From Ochrobactrum sp. BTU1 (GTDB lineage Bacteria; Pseudomonadota; Alphaproteobacteria; Rhizobiales; Rhizobiaceae), in NCBI GenBank assembly GCA_018798825.1, contig CP076356.1:62001-126000 (forward strand): a stretch of DNA of 64,000 nt, read 5' to 3'. Of the stretch, positions 44,199 to 52,388 are shown piece by piece (the first letter of the stretch is position 1; each line of letters begins with the position of its first letter). The notes beneath the pieces are model-generated. The model saw nothing but the letters and a program-made list of their open reading frames with translations. It ran no database searches and was not told the DNA's origin. A program made the translations under genes and the position numbers.

Positions 44199-45452
44199 AT
44201 GTCTGATATCACTTGCTGCTCAGCATTAAGCACAGGGCCTGATGGCCTAACCCATGAAGACCAGGTATCTGCTTCGTGGCTTGCAGTGTTTTCGCTGACA
44301 ATGGGCGTATTCGGTCTGCTTACGGCAGAGTATTTGCCTGCGAGCCTGCTGACACCCATGGCTGCCGAGCTTGGTGTGTCTGAGGCTTTGGCAGGGCAAG
44401 CCGTTACGGTCACCGCAGTGGTGGCGCTATTTTCCGGTCTTTTTGTACCGGTTCTGACAAGAGGGGTCGACCGGCGCATGGTTCTCCTGGCCTTTTCCAC
44501 GTTGATGATTGCTTCCAACTTGCTGGTGGCTGTCTCCTCTAGCATAACAATTCTATTGATCATGCGAGTTTTTCTGGGCGTTGCTCTTGGTGGTTTCTGG
44601 GCTATGGCCGCGGCTGTCACAATGCGGCTTGTGCCTCCTGAACTCCTTCCACGTGCTCTCTCTATCGTCTTTAGCGGCATTGCTGTGGGGACCGTTGTGT
44701 CGGTGCCGCTGGGCAGCTATCTGGGAGAATTATTCGGGTGGCGTAGCGCATTTTATGCAGCAGCGGCTATTGGGGTCGCAACACTGTTGTTTCAACTTTT
44801 TACCTTACCGCGGCTTGCGCCTCGCAAAACCACGGCTCGTCTCAGAACGGTGGTCGACGTCGTGCTGCGTCCGGGCATTGCGATTGGCATGCTGGGCTGC
44901 ATTCTCGCGCACACCGGGCATTACGCGCTGTTCACTTATATAAGGCCATTTCTTGAAAGCACCGCTGGCGTTGGTCCGGATGCGCTGGCGTTGATGCTGC
45001 TCGGCTTTGGAATAGCAAATTTTGCTGGTACTCTTCTAGGAGGCTGGTTGATGGAGCGTAGTTTGCACCTGACGCTTGTGCTCATGCCAATGCTTGTTGG
45101 CATCGCGGGTCTCGCTCTTGTCTTCCTGCCTGTCTCGGGCCTTGGGCTGGCCCTTCTCGTGGCTTTCTGGGGATTGACGTTCGGCGGTGTACCCGTCGCC
45201 TGGTCGACCTGGGTTGCTCGTTCTGTTCCAGATCAGGCGGAAAGCGCCGGTGGAATGGTGGTTGCCTCGGTGCAAGGGGCGATCGCTGCCGGGGCTGCAA
45301 CCGGAGGCCTCATGTTCGGCTTGAGCGGCATTGTTGGTGTGTTCATAGGTGGCAGCCTGGTGATGCTGCTTGCCGCATTGCTCATAGCACTCCGTGTTAA
45401 GGTAAATGCTTCGGCAGGAGATGGAATAGGTGCGGCAAAGGTTCACCTCTGA
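44199..45452 (+). CDS. MFS transporter, DHA1/AraJ-like exporter
   Basis: This 417-residue protein has twelve helices. The N-terminal part includes MGVFGLLTAEYLPASLLTPM and the loop 2-3 motif region GLFVPVLTRGVDRRMVL; helix 5 has GGFWAMAAAVTMRL. These are typical of sugar- or drug-efflux DHA1 members such as AraJ and PurR-type exporters. It starts at ATG 44199. The divergent AraC protein is the probable regulator. An IS6 element lies 13 bases beyond the stop. Confidence 0.87.
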   Translation: MSDITCCSALSTGPDGLTHEDQVSASWLAVFSLTMGVFGLLTAEYLPASLLTPMAAELGVSEALAGQAVTVTAVVALFSGLFVPVLTRGVDRRMVLLAFSTLMIASNLLVAVSSSITILLIMRVFLGVALGGFWAMAAAVTMRLVPPELLPRALSIVFSGIAVGTVVSVPLGSYLGELFGWRSAFYAAAAIGVATLLFQLFTLPRLAPRKTTARLRTVVDVVLRPGIAIGMLGCILAHTGHYALFTYIRPFLESTAGVGPDALALMLLGFGIANFAGTLLGGWLMERSLHLTLVLMPMLVGIAGLALVFLPVSGLGLALLVAFWGLTFGGVPVAWSTWVARSVPDQAESAGGMVVASVQGAIAAGAATGGLMFGLSGIVGVFIGGSLVMLLAALLIALRVKVNASAGDGIGAAKVHL

Positions 45453-45464
45453 ATACCCGTCGGG

Positions 45465-46276
45465 GGTGCTGTCACGTTGTTTGCCATGCGGGCGCGTGGA
45501 AGCCGCAAGGTGGATTTCAGGCGAGTTGCAGCGCGGCCATCCTCCATTGGGCAGTTGCAGTTTGACGGAAGGATCGGATCTGGGCAGCGGGGCGATTTGA
45601 TTTGGCGGGAACGAAATGGTTTCGGACGGCTGAGAAGATCGAGACAGATTGTTGCAGCGATCTGATCGTCCTAAATCCTTGCCGGGTTCGTTCACGCTTT
45701 CGAAAGGGCAGATGCGAATTTTCGGCCCTGTTGTTCAGGCCTTTATGAGAGCGATGCTCAACGGCGGGCATGACCTGACGCCTGGCGGCGCCATAGGATC
45801 GCAGCTTGTCGGTGATGATGCGCTTGGGCGCCAAGCCTTGCTTCTTCAGCAAACGGACCAGCAATCGTTTGGCTGCCTTGGCGTTGCGGCTAACCTGAAC
45901 GATTTCATCCAGGACGTATCCGCCCGCCTTTATCCACGGCGCGCCACAGCCAGCACTTTTCTCCCTCCGATCCGAACGACGGCCTCGTCGAGATGCCACA
46001 CGTCGCTGGAAGAAGGCGGTTTGCGGTGCAACCGCGCTGTGAACATGGAACCGTGCGACCTACACCATCGGCGGATTGTTTCATACGAAACTGCCACACC
46101 GCGCTCCAGCATCATTTCCTCGACTTCGCGCAGGCTCACATTGAACCGGAAATATAGCCAGATTGCGCGGGCGACGATTTCAATAGGGAAGCGATGATTC
46201 TTGTAGGTCGGCGACGAGCTGTTCATCCTACCCGACTATCGCAAATCGATTGACGAAAAATCAATGTGACAATACC
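45465..46276 (-). mobile_element. IS6-family element 1 (about 812 bp, degraded)
   Basis: Terminal inverted repeats are recognisable: GGTGCTGTCACGTTGTTT at 45465 and, read inward from 46276, GGTATTGTCACATTGATT (14 of 18 match). The length of about 812 bp fits IS6. No 8-bp target duplication is seen (CCGTCGGG against ATATTTTC), which suggests later recombination or deletion at one end. The right end has removed the 5' part of the ATP-grasp gene. Confidence 0.75.
45517..46226 (-). pseudogene. IS6-family transposase, frameshifted
   Basis: Starting at ATG 46226, the sequence reads HRFPIEIVARAIWLYFRFNV, then SLREVEEMMLERGVAVSYET and the first DDE Asp in WHLDEAV. Near 45960-45990 the frame changes twice (KCWLWRAVDKGG, then GGYVLDEIVQVSR) before continuing with TDKLRSYGAARR and NRAENSHLPFRKRERTRQGF to 45517. 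All three catalytic residues can be found, but no single frame contains them, so it is inactive unless the shifts are sequencing errors. Confidence 0.8.
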
Positions 46277-46697
46277 ATATTTTCACCATGATAATAAATT
46301 TATTTTAGGTGAGGTTGGCGCTCGCCCTCCAGGTGGGGGGGGCAGTAGCGCTATTAAGGCCGTATTGGGCGAGGGGACTAAACAACTTGAATTACGAGCG
46401 GCGATTAATCAGTTTGATGGTGCACCAGTAATTACAATAATCGAAGGGGCATTTACTGGTTATGTCGATCTAAGGCCTTTTGATTCCGGCGTTATTGTAG
46501 ACCATATCTCCAAAGCAGAATTGTTGATGCTACCTGGGGTTGTTGATGTTGATATTCATTGTAAATTAGGTCAATTCTTTGAACACAATTCTTGGAATAA
46601 CTGGTGCATTGTAGCAATTATTATGACGAAAACAGAAGATGAATTTTACGAAACTATTGAGACAGCAAAGCGATTATTCTGGTGTAAATTGGCTTGA
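46266..46697 (+). pseudogene. ATP-grasp protein, C-terminal fragment
   Basis: The frame opens inside the IS6 inverted repeat and reads PYFHHDNKFILGEVGARPPG, then GGGSSAIKAVLGEGTKQLEL. GEVGARPPGGG is the ATP-grasp metal/phosphate motif. About 140 residues remain, while such enzymes normally exceed 300; the N-terminal half was lost to the IS insertion. The region is visibly AT-richer than its surroundings, pointing to horizontal origin. ATP-grasp enzymes ligate carboxylates to amines or thiols. It lies 36 bases before the YdcF-type gene and was probably in its operon. Confidence 0.65.
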
Positions 46698-46733
46698 TGA
46701 TCGTTTAATTACTATTACGCCTGGATAATTGCC

Positions 46734-47417
46734 ATGAACAATAACATTTACGATCTGGCTAAAATACTTTGGGATTATAATAATATAAGCGTAAAACCGA
46801 AAAGTGCAGATGCGCTCATTGTTATGGGAACCAATGATCTTGGAGTTCCAAGGTATGCTGCTAAACTGGTGCAGATGTATAAGTATCGATGGGTTATCGT
46901 AACAGGCGGCGTAAGCCATGAAGTCTCTAATAGAGCAGAGCCATTTGGTGGCACTGAGGCCGAGGTTTTTCGTCGCATAATGATTGAACTTGGCTGCCCA
47001 GACAATTTAATCTTAGTGGAAAATCGCGCACGAAACACCGGTGCAAATATACTAGAAAGCAAAATACTACTTGATAAACTTGGGATTGTGATTGTTTCAG
47101 GACAACTCGTTCATACACCGAGTATGCAACGCCGCTCACTAGCGACAGCCCAGAGACAATGGGACGAAGTGTCCTGGCTAGTTAGTGGACAGTCGATAAG
47201 TTTTGAAGAATATATCGAAGATATCAAATTTGAAAAGTTCATTCATGGTTTAGTTGGGGATACCATTCGTATCTTAGAATATCCATCAAAGGGCTTCCAA
47301 ATAGAACAAACCATGCCATACGAAGTAAGACTAGCACTGGATCAATTAATTAAAATGGGTTTCACAAACAGAACCGGCCCTGACTGGGCCAACCTGCTAA
47401 ACTTGCCAATGGAATAA
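46734..47417 (+). CDS. YdcF/DUF218-family protein
   Basis: A 227-residue soluble protein with DUF218 features: ADALIVMGTNDLGVPRYAAK, VIVTGGVSHEVSNRAEPFGG, the acidic region PDNLILVENRARNTGANILE, and a later IVIVSGQLVHTPSMQRRSLA. The DUF218 (SanA/ElyC/YdcF) family has been linked to envelope or nucleotide-related functions, with no fixed reaction. AT-rich composition matches the ATP-grasp fragment upstream, so both came together. This gene appears complete, starting at ATG 46734. Confidence 0.8.
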   Translation: MNNNIYDLAKILWDYNNISVKPKSADALIVMGTNDLGVPRYAAKLVQMYKYRWVIVTGGVSHEVSNRAEPFGGTEAEVFRRIMIELGCPDNLILVENRARNTGANILESKILLDKLGIVIVSGQLVHTPSMQRRSLATAQRQWDEVSWLVSGQSISFEEYIEDIKFEKFIHGLVGDTIRILEYPSKGFQIEQTMPYEVRLALDQLIKMGFTNRTGPDWANLLNLPME

Positions 47418-47693
47418 TGAAACAGGTTGGCCCAGTCGGCCCGAAGCTGCGAAAATGGCCATCACGGTGTAACAAAAGGGTGGCTGTGCTTTGGTTGCGT
47501 CACTTTAGATAAAATCCGACCCTATTGTGAAGGAGTTTGGATGTAACTTTGCACCGTCTCTATAGCGTAGACCCAAAAGTGATGTCCGTCAAAATGCTGT
47601 CGCAAAAATACCCCCTTCAGTCTTGCTTTTGCGACCGATATTTGCGACACCAATTTGAGAGTGACTTCAGTTCACGATATTTACAGTAAAAAG

Positions 47694-47850
47694 TCACAAT
47701 TTCCGCGACATTTCTTCAGGTTTGCGGGCGAGGTAAATCGCCGTGACAAAGTTCCGGCGAACGTGCGCGCCGAATTCCTCGTCCACGATGCGTCCGATCT
47801 CGCTCAGCAACCAGGACCGTTTTGCTTCAGGCAGGCGGGCGACCGGCGAG
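47694..47850 (-). pseudogene. C-terminal fragment of an unrecognised protein, cut by IS6
   Basis: Read leftward from the IS edge, the frame gives ARLPEAKRSWLLSEIGRIVD, then EEFGAHVRRNFVTAIYLARK and PEEMSRKL before TGA (47694-47696). The composition is convincingly coding, but I cannot name the family. Downstream (47418-47693) are three TTGCGAC motifs on one strand and no gene. Confidence 0.5.
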
Positions 47851-48665
47851 GGCTCTGTCGCAAATTTTTTAGCTGATTAACGACGGCCTTATCTGTGGGC
47901 GCAATTATGCTGCGAGTTCGGCAAACACTTCGAATGGCGAGCGGTTGTTGTTGGCGAATTGCTTCTTGCGGATCATATGAGCCACTTCGATGCCAGCAAT
48001 CGTTGCTGATGCGCTGTCAAACGCCTTGAAGCCCAATGTGTGTTTGGTGATCCGCTTGATGAAACGATGATCCTGTTCAACAATGTTGTTCAGATATTTG
48101 ACTTGCAGAATTTCGATCATCTTGCCCGTGACCGTGATTTTCAGGATTGTGTTTACAGCTTGTGCTCCGGCCAGATTGGCTCCACTTTTATCAATGACTA
48201 TTTTGTGCGGAGCGCCGTTGCTTGCAATGGCCTTTTTAAAGAAACGTCTCGCAGCGCCGAGATTTCGGCGTTCGGAAAGCATGAAATCAAGAGTTTGTCC
48301 GTCACGATCAACGGCCCGGTATAGATAGGTCCATGTGCCTTTGACTTTTATATAGGTCTCGTCAACGCGCCAGGATCCAAGCGTTCGACGTTTACGCTTC
48401 TGTGCTTGTTCTGCGATCTGTGGCGAGTAACGAACAACCCAGCGGTTCAAGGTTGCATGGTCAACGTCTACACCACGTTCAGCCAAAATCTCCTGCAGAT
48501 CACGATAGGAAACTGAATAACGGACATAGAAGAAAACAGCGTAAAGTATGACACTTTTGGGAAAGTGAGCACCTTTGAAATTCACCGTCATCCGCTTCCA
48601 CCTCATTGAGTTACATGCACCGATCGGGACATAACTCGGCAGAACTGAATTTTTGCGACAAAGCC
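47851..48665 (-). mobile_element. IS6-family element 2 (815 bp, intact)
   Basis: Inverted repeats GGCTCTGTCGCAAATTTTTT (47851) and, inward from 48665, GGCTTTGTCGCAAAAATTCA bound an 815-bp element with a full-length transposase. Its flanks, CCGGCGAG on the left and AACCTAGG on the right, are not a direct repeat, so one side has been lost or rearranged, as IS6 elements do by replicative transposition or deletion. It differs in sequence from element 1. Confidence 0.85.
47905..48606 (-). CDS. IS6-family transposase
   Basis: The protein has 233 residues from the ATG at 48606; the next ATG, 48591, is an alternative, and the longer frame starting outside the element is spurious. It has an N-terminal helix-turn-helix (VSYRDLQEILAERGVDVDHA, then TLNRWVVRYSP) and a DDE catalytic core: Asp in SWRVDETYIKVKG, Asp in HKIVIDKSGAN, Glu in NNIVEQDHRFIK. 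Length and motifs fit an active enzyme. Confidence 0.92.
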   Translation of the reverse strand: MRWKRMTVNFKGAHFPKSVILYAVFFYVRYSVSYRDLQEILAERGVDVDHATLNRWVVRYSPQIAEQAQKRKRRTLGSWRVDETYIKVKGTWTYLYRAVDRDGQTLDFMLSERRNLGAARRFFKKAIASNGAPHKIVIDKSGANLAGAQAVNTILKITVTGKMIEILQVKYLNNIVEQDHRFIKRITKHTLGFKAFDSASATIAGIEVAHMIRKKQFANNNRSPFEVFAELAA

Positions 48666-48836
48666 AACCTAGGTCCTTTGTGAGGAAATGCAGTGCGATA
48701 GCTATGCTCTGATTGCAGAGTCGACGGTTCGGTCCCTTCAACGTATGACAGAGTATTTTTGTCATAGTCAGGGTGCGATCGCTAACGACCTTACTGGTAA
48801 CCTGGCAGACGGACACCAATTTCGCGCGCTCCGGAT

Positions 48837-48978
48837 TCTTGACTTGGAATCAAAAGCAAAAGCACTCCCTAAAAATTTGCGCCGTTAACTGTTGAGGCTA
48901 AAATTCGCGCGCACTCAACGGTCTGATCAGATTTTGCGTCCCTGGTAGGATGTCTGCCAGAGGGTGGATTGCAGACTG
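48837..48978. repeat. Dispersed repeat A, copy 3 (partial)
   Basis: Contains the later two thirds of repeat A: TTGACTTGGAATCAAAAGCA, TTTGCGCCGTTAACTGTTGA, GGTCTGATCAGATTTTGCGT and GTAGGATGTCTGCCAGAGGG. Just upstream (48690-48836) a plus-strand frame reads GNLADGHQFRALRILDL, similar to the conserved IS3-type transposase segment around its first catalytic Asp; this is a weak trace of another IS. No gene occurs in 48666-49053. Confidence 0.65.
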
Positions 48979-49053
48979 GCAGGTTGTAGACCTTTCGGTG
49001 CAAAGCTGCTGTTGTTACTGTATCCGAAACCAACCTAATTTGCGGAGACCAAC

Positions 49054-50025
49054 GTGGCAAAGCAGGCATTCATTATAGGGGGAACCGGACAGATTGGCCG
49101 TGCGATTGGCCTGAAGCTCCTGGAGGAAGGCTGGGCGGTCACCTTTGCGAGTCGAGGTGGATATATTCCCGATGTCGCTTTAGGCCGCAATGCCAAGGCA
49201 ATCGTTTTAGACCGAGATCAACCCGGTGCCTTGTCGCAGTCCATTGGCCAAGGTGCGGATGCCGTGATCGATACCGTGGCATACGACGAGACCCACGCAA
49301 ACCAACTGCTCGACATTGAGGCGTCGGTTGGGCAATTCGTGGTGATCTCGTCCTCCAGCGTTTATCGCGATGGAGCGGGCAGGACGCTTGATGAAGCCCG
49401 GGAAAACGGCTTTCCCGATCTTCCAGACGGAATGACGGAGAAACAGCCCACAGTCGAGCCAGGCCTCGAAAACTACTCGACAAAAAAGGTCGCTTTAGAA
49501 AGACGACTTCTCGACGCTGCACAGCAACCTGTCACGATCCTGCGTCCTGCTGCTATCCACGGCACCCATTCCACCCACCCCCGCGAATGGTGGTTTGTGA
49601 AACGCATGATGGATGGGCGCGTAGTCATACCGCTTTGCTTCAATGGACAAAGTCGTTTCCATACGACCGCAGCACTCAACATCGCGGACCCTATCGCTCC
49701 GACTGTAAATGAAATTGGCTCTCATATAGCCACAGCCATGGGATGGAATGGGACTTTGGTCCCGATTAACATGGGCGATCCACGTCTCGGCTCCCCCATT
49801 GGTTGGACACCATGGTCGGTGCCCGCCCCATTCACTTTGAGCACTGAAGCCGCACGGCAGATTGGATACACGCCAGCGACCGACTATGCGCGTTCAGTTT
49901 TTGCCACCTGCGAGTGGCTTAGAAACTCGGCAGACGAAAAGTGGCAAAAGCGGTTTCCGGTTCTGGCTGGCTATACAGTTCCATTATTCGATTACGAGGC
50001 TGAGGACGCATTCTTTAGCAGCTAG
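49054..50025 (+). CDS. NAD-dependent epimerase/dehydratase family protein
   Basis: The protein has 323 residues from GTG 49054, with GGAG seven bases upstream. An extended-SDR Rossmann fold starts at AFIIGGTGQIGRAIGLKLLE; Asp-rich strand DAVIDTVAYDETHA and VVISSSSVYRD follow, with a tyrosine-lysine pair in NYSTKKVALERRL and the ILRPAAIHG segment. Such enzymes act on nucleotide sugars or related hydroxy compounds with bound NAD. It is solitary, flanked by repeats A and B, and its substrate is not indicated by neighbours. Confidence 0.87.
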   Translation: MAKQAFIIGGTGQIGRAIGLKLLEEGWAVTFASRGGYIPDVALGRNAKAIVLDRDQPGALSQSIGQGADAVIDTVAYDETHANQLLDIEASVGQFVVISSSSVYRDGAGRTLDEARENGFPDLPDGMTEKQPTVEPGLENYSTKKVALERRLLDAAQQPVTILRPAAIHGTHSTHPREWWFVKRMMDGRVVIPLCFNGQSRFHTTAALNIADPIAPTVNEIGSHIATAMGWNGTLVPINMGDPRLGSPIGWTPWSVPAPFTLSTEAARQIGYTPATDYARSVFATCEWLRNSADEKWQKRFPVLAGYTVPLFDYEAEDAFFSS

Positions 50026-50070
50026 CCCATTTAGCTCGTCCGCTATTGAGCAGGCGGTGGCGCAACCGAA

Positions 50071-50213
50071 AGGGCCGGAATGAGGTCGGAAGCGGTCGTT
50101 AAAGTCGCCTAGGATTTACAATTGCCCGCGCTCATTAGCCGTTCAAAGTATACTGATCGGAGATTAGTCCCACGATTGCTGCACACTATGTCACGCATTT
50201 CTGAATCCACGTC
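50071..50213. repeat. Dispersed repeat B, copy 3
   Basis: Matches 2921-3062 and 35337-35473 with a few substitutions (GGTCGTTAAAGTCGCCTAGG, ATTAGCCGTTCAAAGTATAC, CTGCACACTATGTCACGCAT). It follows the epimerase gene and precedes the DUF1612 remnant. Confidence 0.8.
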
Positions 50214-50229
50214 AAAAACAAATGAGCCG

Positions 50230-50745
50230 CTAACAAATATTCCGCCCAATTACTTATGCGACCGTCTTTCGACGTCGGTGTTGCTCTCGCGCGTCTCGAT
50301 GAGGGACTTGAGCAGTCGCCAGTGGAGAGAGGGAACATCGAAGAGTTCTGGTTTGTCGAGACCTTTTCATCGCTGTGGTTCAATGAGGAGTTGGTTGAGA
50401 TCGAGGACTTGGTACTACAGAAGGTGCGCGCGATATCCGCTCAACCGATCACGCCCTGACTATTGCCTGCGATGGGTTGACAAGCCAAACACATTTGCTG
50501 GCGTTCAATATGGGCTGCCTGAAAACTCTTCGTGTTGATCGGCGGGGGCACCGCGATTTCGAAACCCAGCTACGCGCCAGTCTTGACGGGCTGATTGCCG
50601 GGATCGACCTCGGTTTCAAAGAACATGACCAGTTGTTGCTAGCGCGCCAGATGTTAGGGCGGCGGCTTACCGGCCGTCGCGCCTCGTCAAGTCTGCCGGG
50701 TTCATTGAACTGGTGCTGGCGAGGCCATTGGTTTCAGCCAGCATG
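50230..50745 (+). pseudogene. DUF1612 (RHE_PE00001-type) protein, decayed
   Basis: Joined frames read KYSAQLLMRPSFDVGVALAR, LDEGLEQSPVERG, then NEELVEIEDLVLQKVRAI, DHALTIACDGL and FETQLRASLDGLIAGIDLGF. The ALARLDEGL...SPV and ELVEIEDLVLQ patterns are the hallmark of the DUF1612 helix-turn-helix proteins seen on rhizobial plasmids. At least two frameshifts and stops break it. From 50746 to 51034 further short frames exist but nothing identifiable. Confidence 0.6.
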
Positions 50746-51034
50746 ATCGCCGCAAGCTCGATATCTCACCCCGTGCTGCCCTTCTCGTCTTGCGTGGAAT
50801 GATCGGAGGGGCGGAGGTTTTGCGTATGGGCGTTTTTTCAAGATGCAGTCAAGGCTACTCGGATGACCGACGCATCTCCCGGAACCTTCACCACAACGTC
50901 AGTACCTACTGGAAATACGGCGCCCAGCTTCATTTCGAGAAGGTTGCATATACGTTGGGGGCACCGATCATCATACTCGCTACTATCCGAAAGGCGGGTA
51001 ATTCAATGATCAACACGTTCGATCTAAACAGGTA

Positions 51035-51078
51035 TTGACAACGAGCCTAATCATAGATAAATTATATCTACGATTAGG
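51035..51078 (+). promoter_or_regulatory. Promoter with overlapping Rrf2 operator
   Basis: TTGACA (51035-51040) and an AT-rich -10 near 51058 are spaced 17 bp apart. They overlap a long palindrome: CCTAATCATAGATA (51046-51059), five-base centre, TATCTACGATTAGG (51065-51078), with one mismatch in 14 pairs. It ends at the ribosome site of the Rrf2 gene, so binding would block transcription. This is the expected layout for Rrf2 autoregulation. Confidence 0.7.
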
Positions 51079-51087
51079 AGATGCAAC

Positions 51088-51600
51088 ATGAAACTGAGCG
51101 AAGGCGTCGAGCAGGCCATCCACTGTGCGGCATTTCTGGCGGGGCTGTCCGACGACGGCGTCCTGTCGGCGGCAGCACTGGCCGAACTCCACGGCGTGTC
51201 GACGAGCTATCTGCTGAAGCATTTGCAAGCGCTTTCTGGCGCCGGGATAGTCGCGACGACACCGGGGCCGAAAGGGGGCTATCGGCTGGCAAAGGCGCCT
51301 GGTGACATCAGTCTCCTGGACATCGTCCTCGCGGTCGAGGGGCCGGCCCCCGCCTTTCGGTGCGCCGAGATCCGCCAGCGGGGGCCGAACCCTCTGCCGC
51401 AGCGCTATTTCACAAAGCCCTGCCAGATCAACGCTGCGATGCTGAAGGCCGAGAGGGCCTATCGTGCAGAGCTCGCCAAGGTGTCGGTCGCGGACCTTTT
51501 GGCGGGTCTCGGTGCTGACGACGACGGCGGTATCGCCGCTCGCGGATGCGCCTTCCTTGAACTCCACGAACGCAAGACGGGCAATCGCGCCTCGTCATAG
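51088..51600 (+). CDS. Rrf2-family regulator
   Basis: The protein has 170 residues. The winged helix covers about residues 1-80 (LSEGVEQAIHCAAFLAGLSD, LAELHGVSTSYLLKHLQALS, TPGPKGGYRLAKAP). Only two cysteines occur in the middle region (PAFRCAEIRQ and FTKPCQINA), not the three-cysteine set of [Fe-S] members such as IscR, so direct thiol or ligand sensing is more likely. It heads an operon with an NAD(P)-binding protein, a cupin and an AhpD-like protein and probably represses all of it through the palindrome at 51046-51078. Confidence 0.88.
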   Translation: MKLSEGVEQAIHCAAFLAGLSDDGVLSAAALAELHGVSTSYLLKHLQALSGAGIVATTPGPKGGYRLAKAPGDISLLDIVLAVEGPAPAFRCAEIRQRGPNPLPQRYFTKPCQINAAMLKAERAYRAELAKVSVADLLAGLGADDDGGIAARGCAFLELHERKTGNRASS

Positions 51601-51611
51601 GAGAAAATATC

Positions 51612-52364
51612 ATGACCAAGATGAAGAAGGTCGTCGTGATCGGTGGCACGGGTCTAATCGGATCAAAGGTAGTGAAGCTGCTGCAGGACGCCAGCCAAAA
51701 CGCCGTCATCGCAAGCTCCCGCAACGGCATCAACGCCTATACGGGAGAAGGACTGGTAGAAGCCTTCGCCGACGCCGACGCCGTCATTGATGTGTCGAAC
51801 ATAATGTCCTTTGACAAGGAAGCACTCGTCGATTTCTTCGGGACGTCAAGCAGGAACCTGACCAGCGCGGAAAAGGCCGCGGGCGTGCGCCATCACGTCG
51901 TCCTCTCGATCGTCAACGCGGATGGTCTTGCCGCCAATCCCTACATGGCGGGCAAAGTGGTGCAGGAGGAGAGCGTTGCAACCTCAGGCCAAGGTTATAC
52001 CATCGTTAGGGCGACGCAATTCCATGAGTTCATCGAGACGCTGGCAGGCGCCTATACAGTCGACGGCGGGGTGAAGGTGCCTGACATCGACTTCCAGCCA
52101 CTCGCGGCCGACGACGTCGCCGCCATTCTGGTGGAGACTGCACTAGGCGAACCGAAGAACGGAATTATCGATCTTGCTGGGCCGGAACGGGCATCGTTCG
52201 AATCTTTTATCCGGACGTATCTCGAGGCAAAGGGGGACGTTCCTGCCGTCGAAGCGAACGCGGAAGTCGACTACTTCGGCGCCCCTGTCATCAACGGATC
52301 GCTCGTCCCAAGCGGAGCTTACATTGAAGGCCGGGTGACGATCGCTGAATGGCTTACCGCTTAA
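51612..52364 (+). CDS. NmrA-like NAD(P)-binding protein
   Basis: The protein has 250 residues with an atypical-SDR Rossmann fold: MKKVVVIGGTGLIGSKVVKL, then ADAVIDVSNIM and HHVVLSIVNADGLAANPYMA, GKVVQEESVA and TIVRATQFHEF. The classical YxxxK pair is not present in its usual form. NmrA/QOR-type proteins act as NADP sensors or quinone reductases. It starts 11 bases after the Rrf2 gene, with AGGAG upstream, so it is the first target of that regulator. A redox-stress role is inferred. Confidence 0.85.
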   Translation: MTKMKKVVVIGGTGLIGSKVVKLLQDASQNAVIASSRNGINAYTGEGLVEAFADADAVIDVSNIMSFDKEALVDFFGTSSRNLTSAEKAAGVRHHVVLSIVNADGLAANPYMAGKVVQEESVATSGQGYTIVRATQFHEFIETLAGAYTVDGGVKVPDIDFQPLAADDVAAILVETALGEPKNGIIDLAGPERASFESFIRTYLEAKGDVPAVEANAEVDYFGAPVINGSLVPSGAYIEGRVTIAEWLTA

Positions 52365-52388
52365 CCAACAGCAAAACAGGAGAAAATC

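Noticed and set aside
47640..47880. A 73-codon plus-strand frame from 47655
   Set aside because: The opposite strand reads as convincing coding sequence up to the IS edge, so this frame is its shadow.
48607..48819. Extended start for the IS6 transposase
   Set aside because: It begins outside the right inverted repeat of the element; IS6 transposases start near 48606 or 48591.
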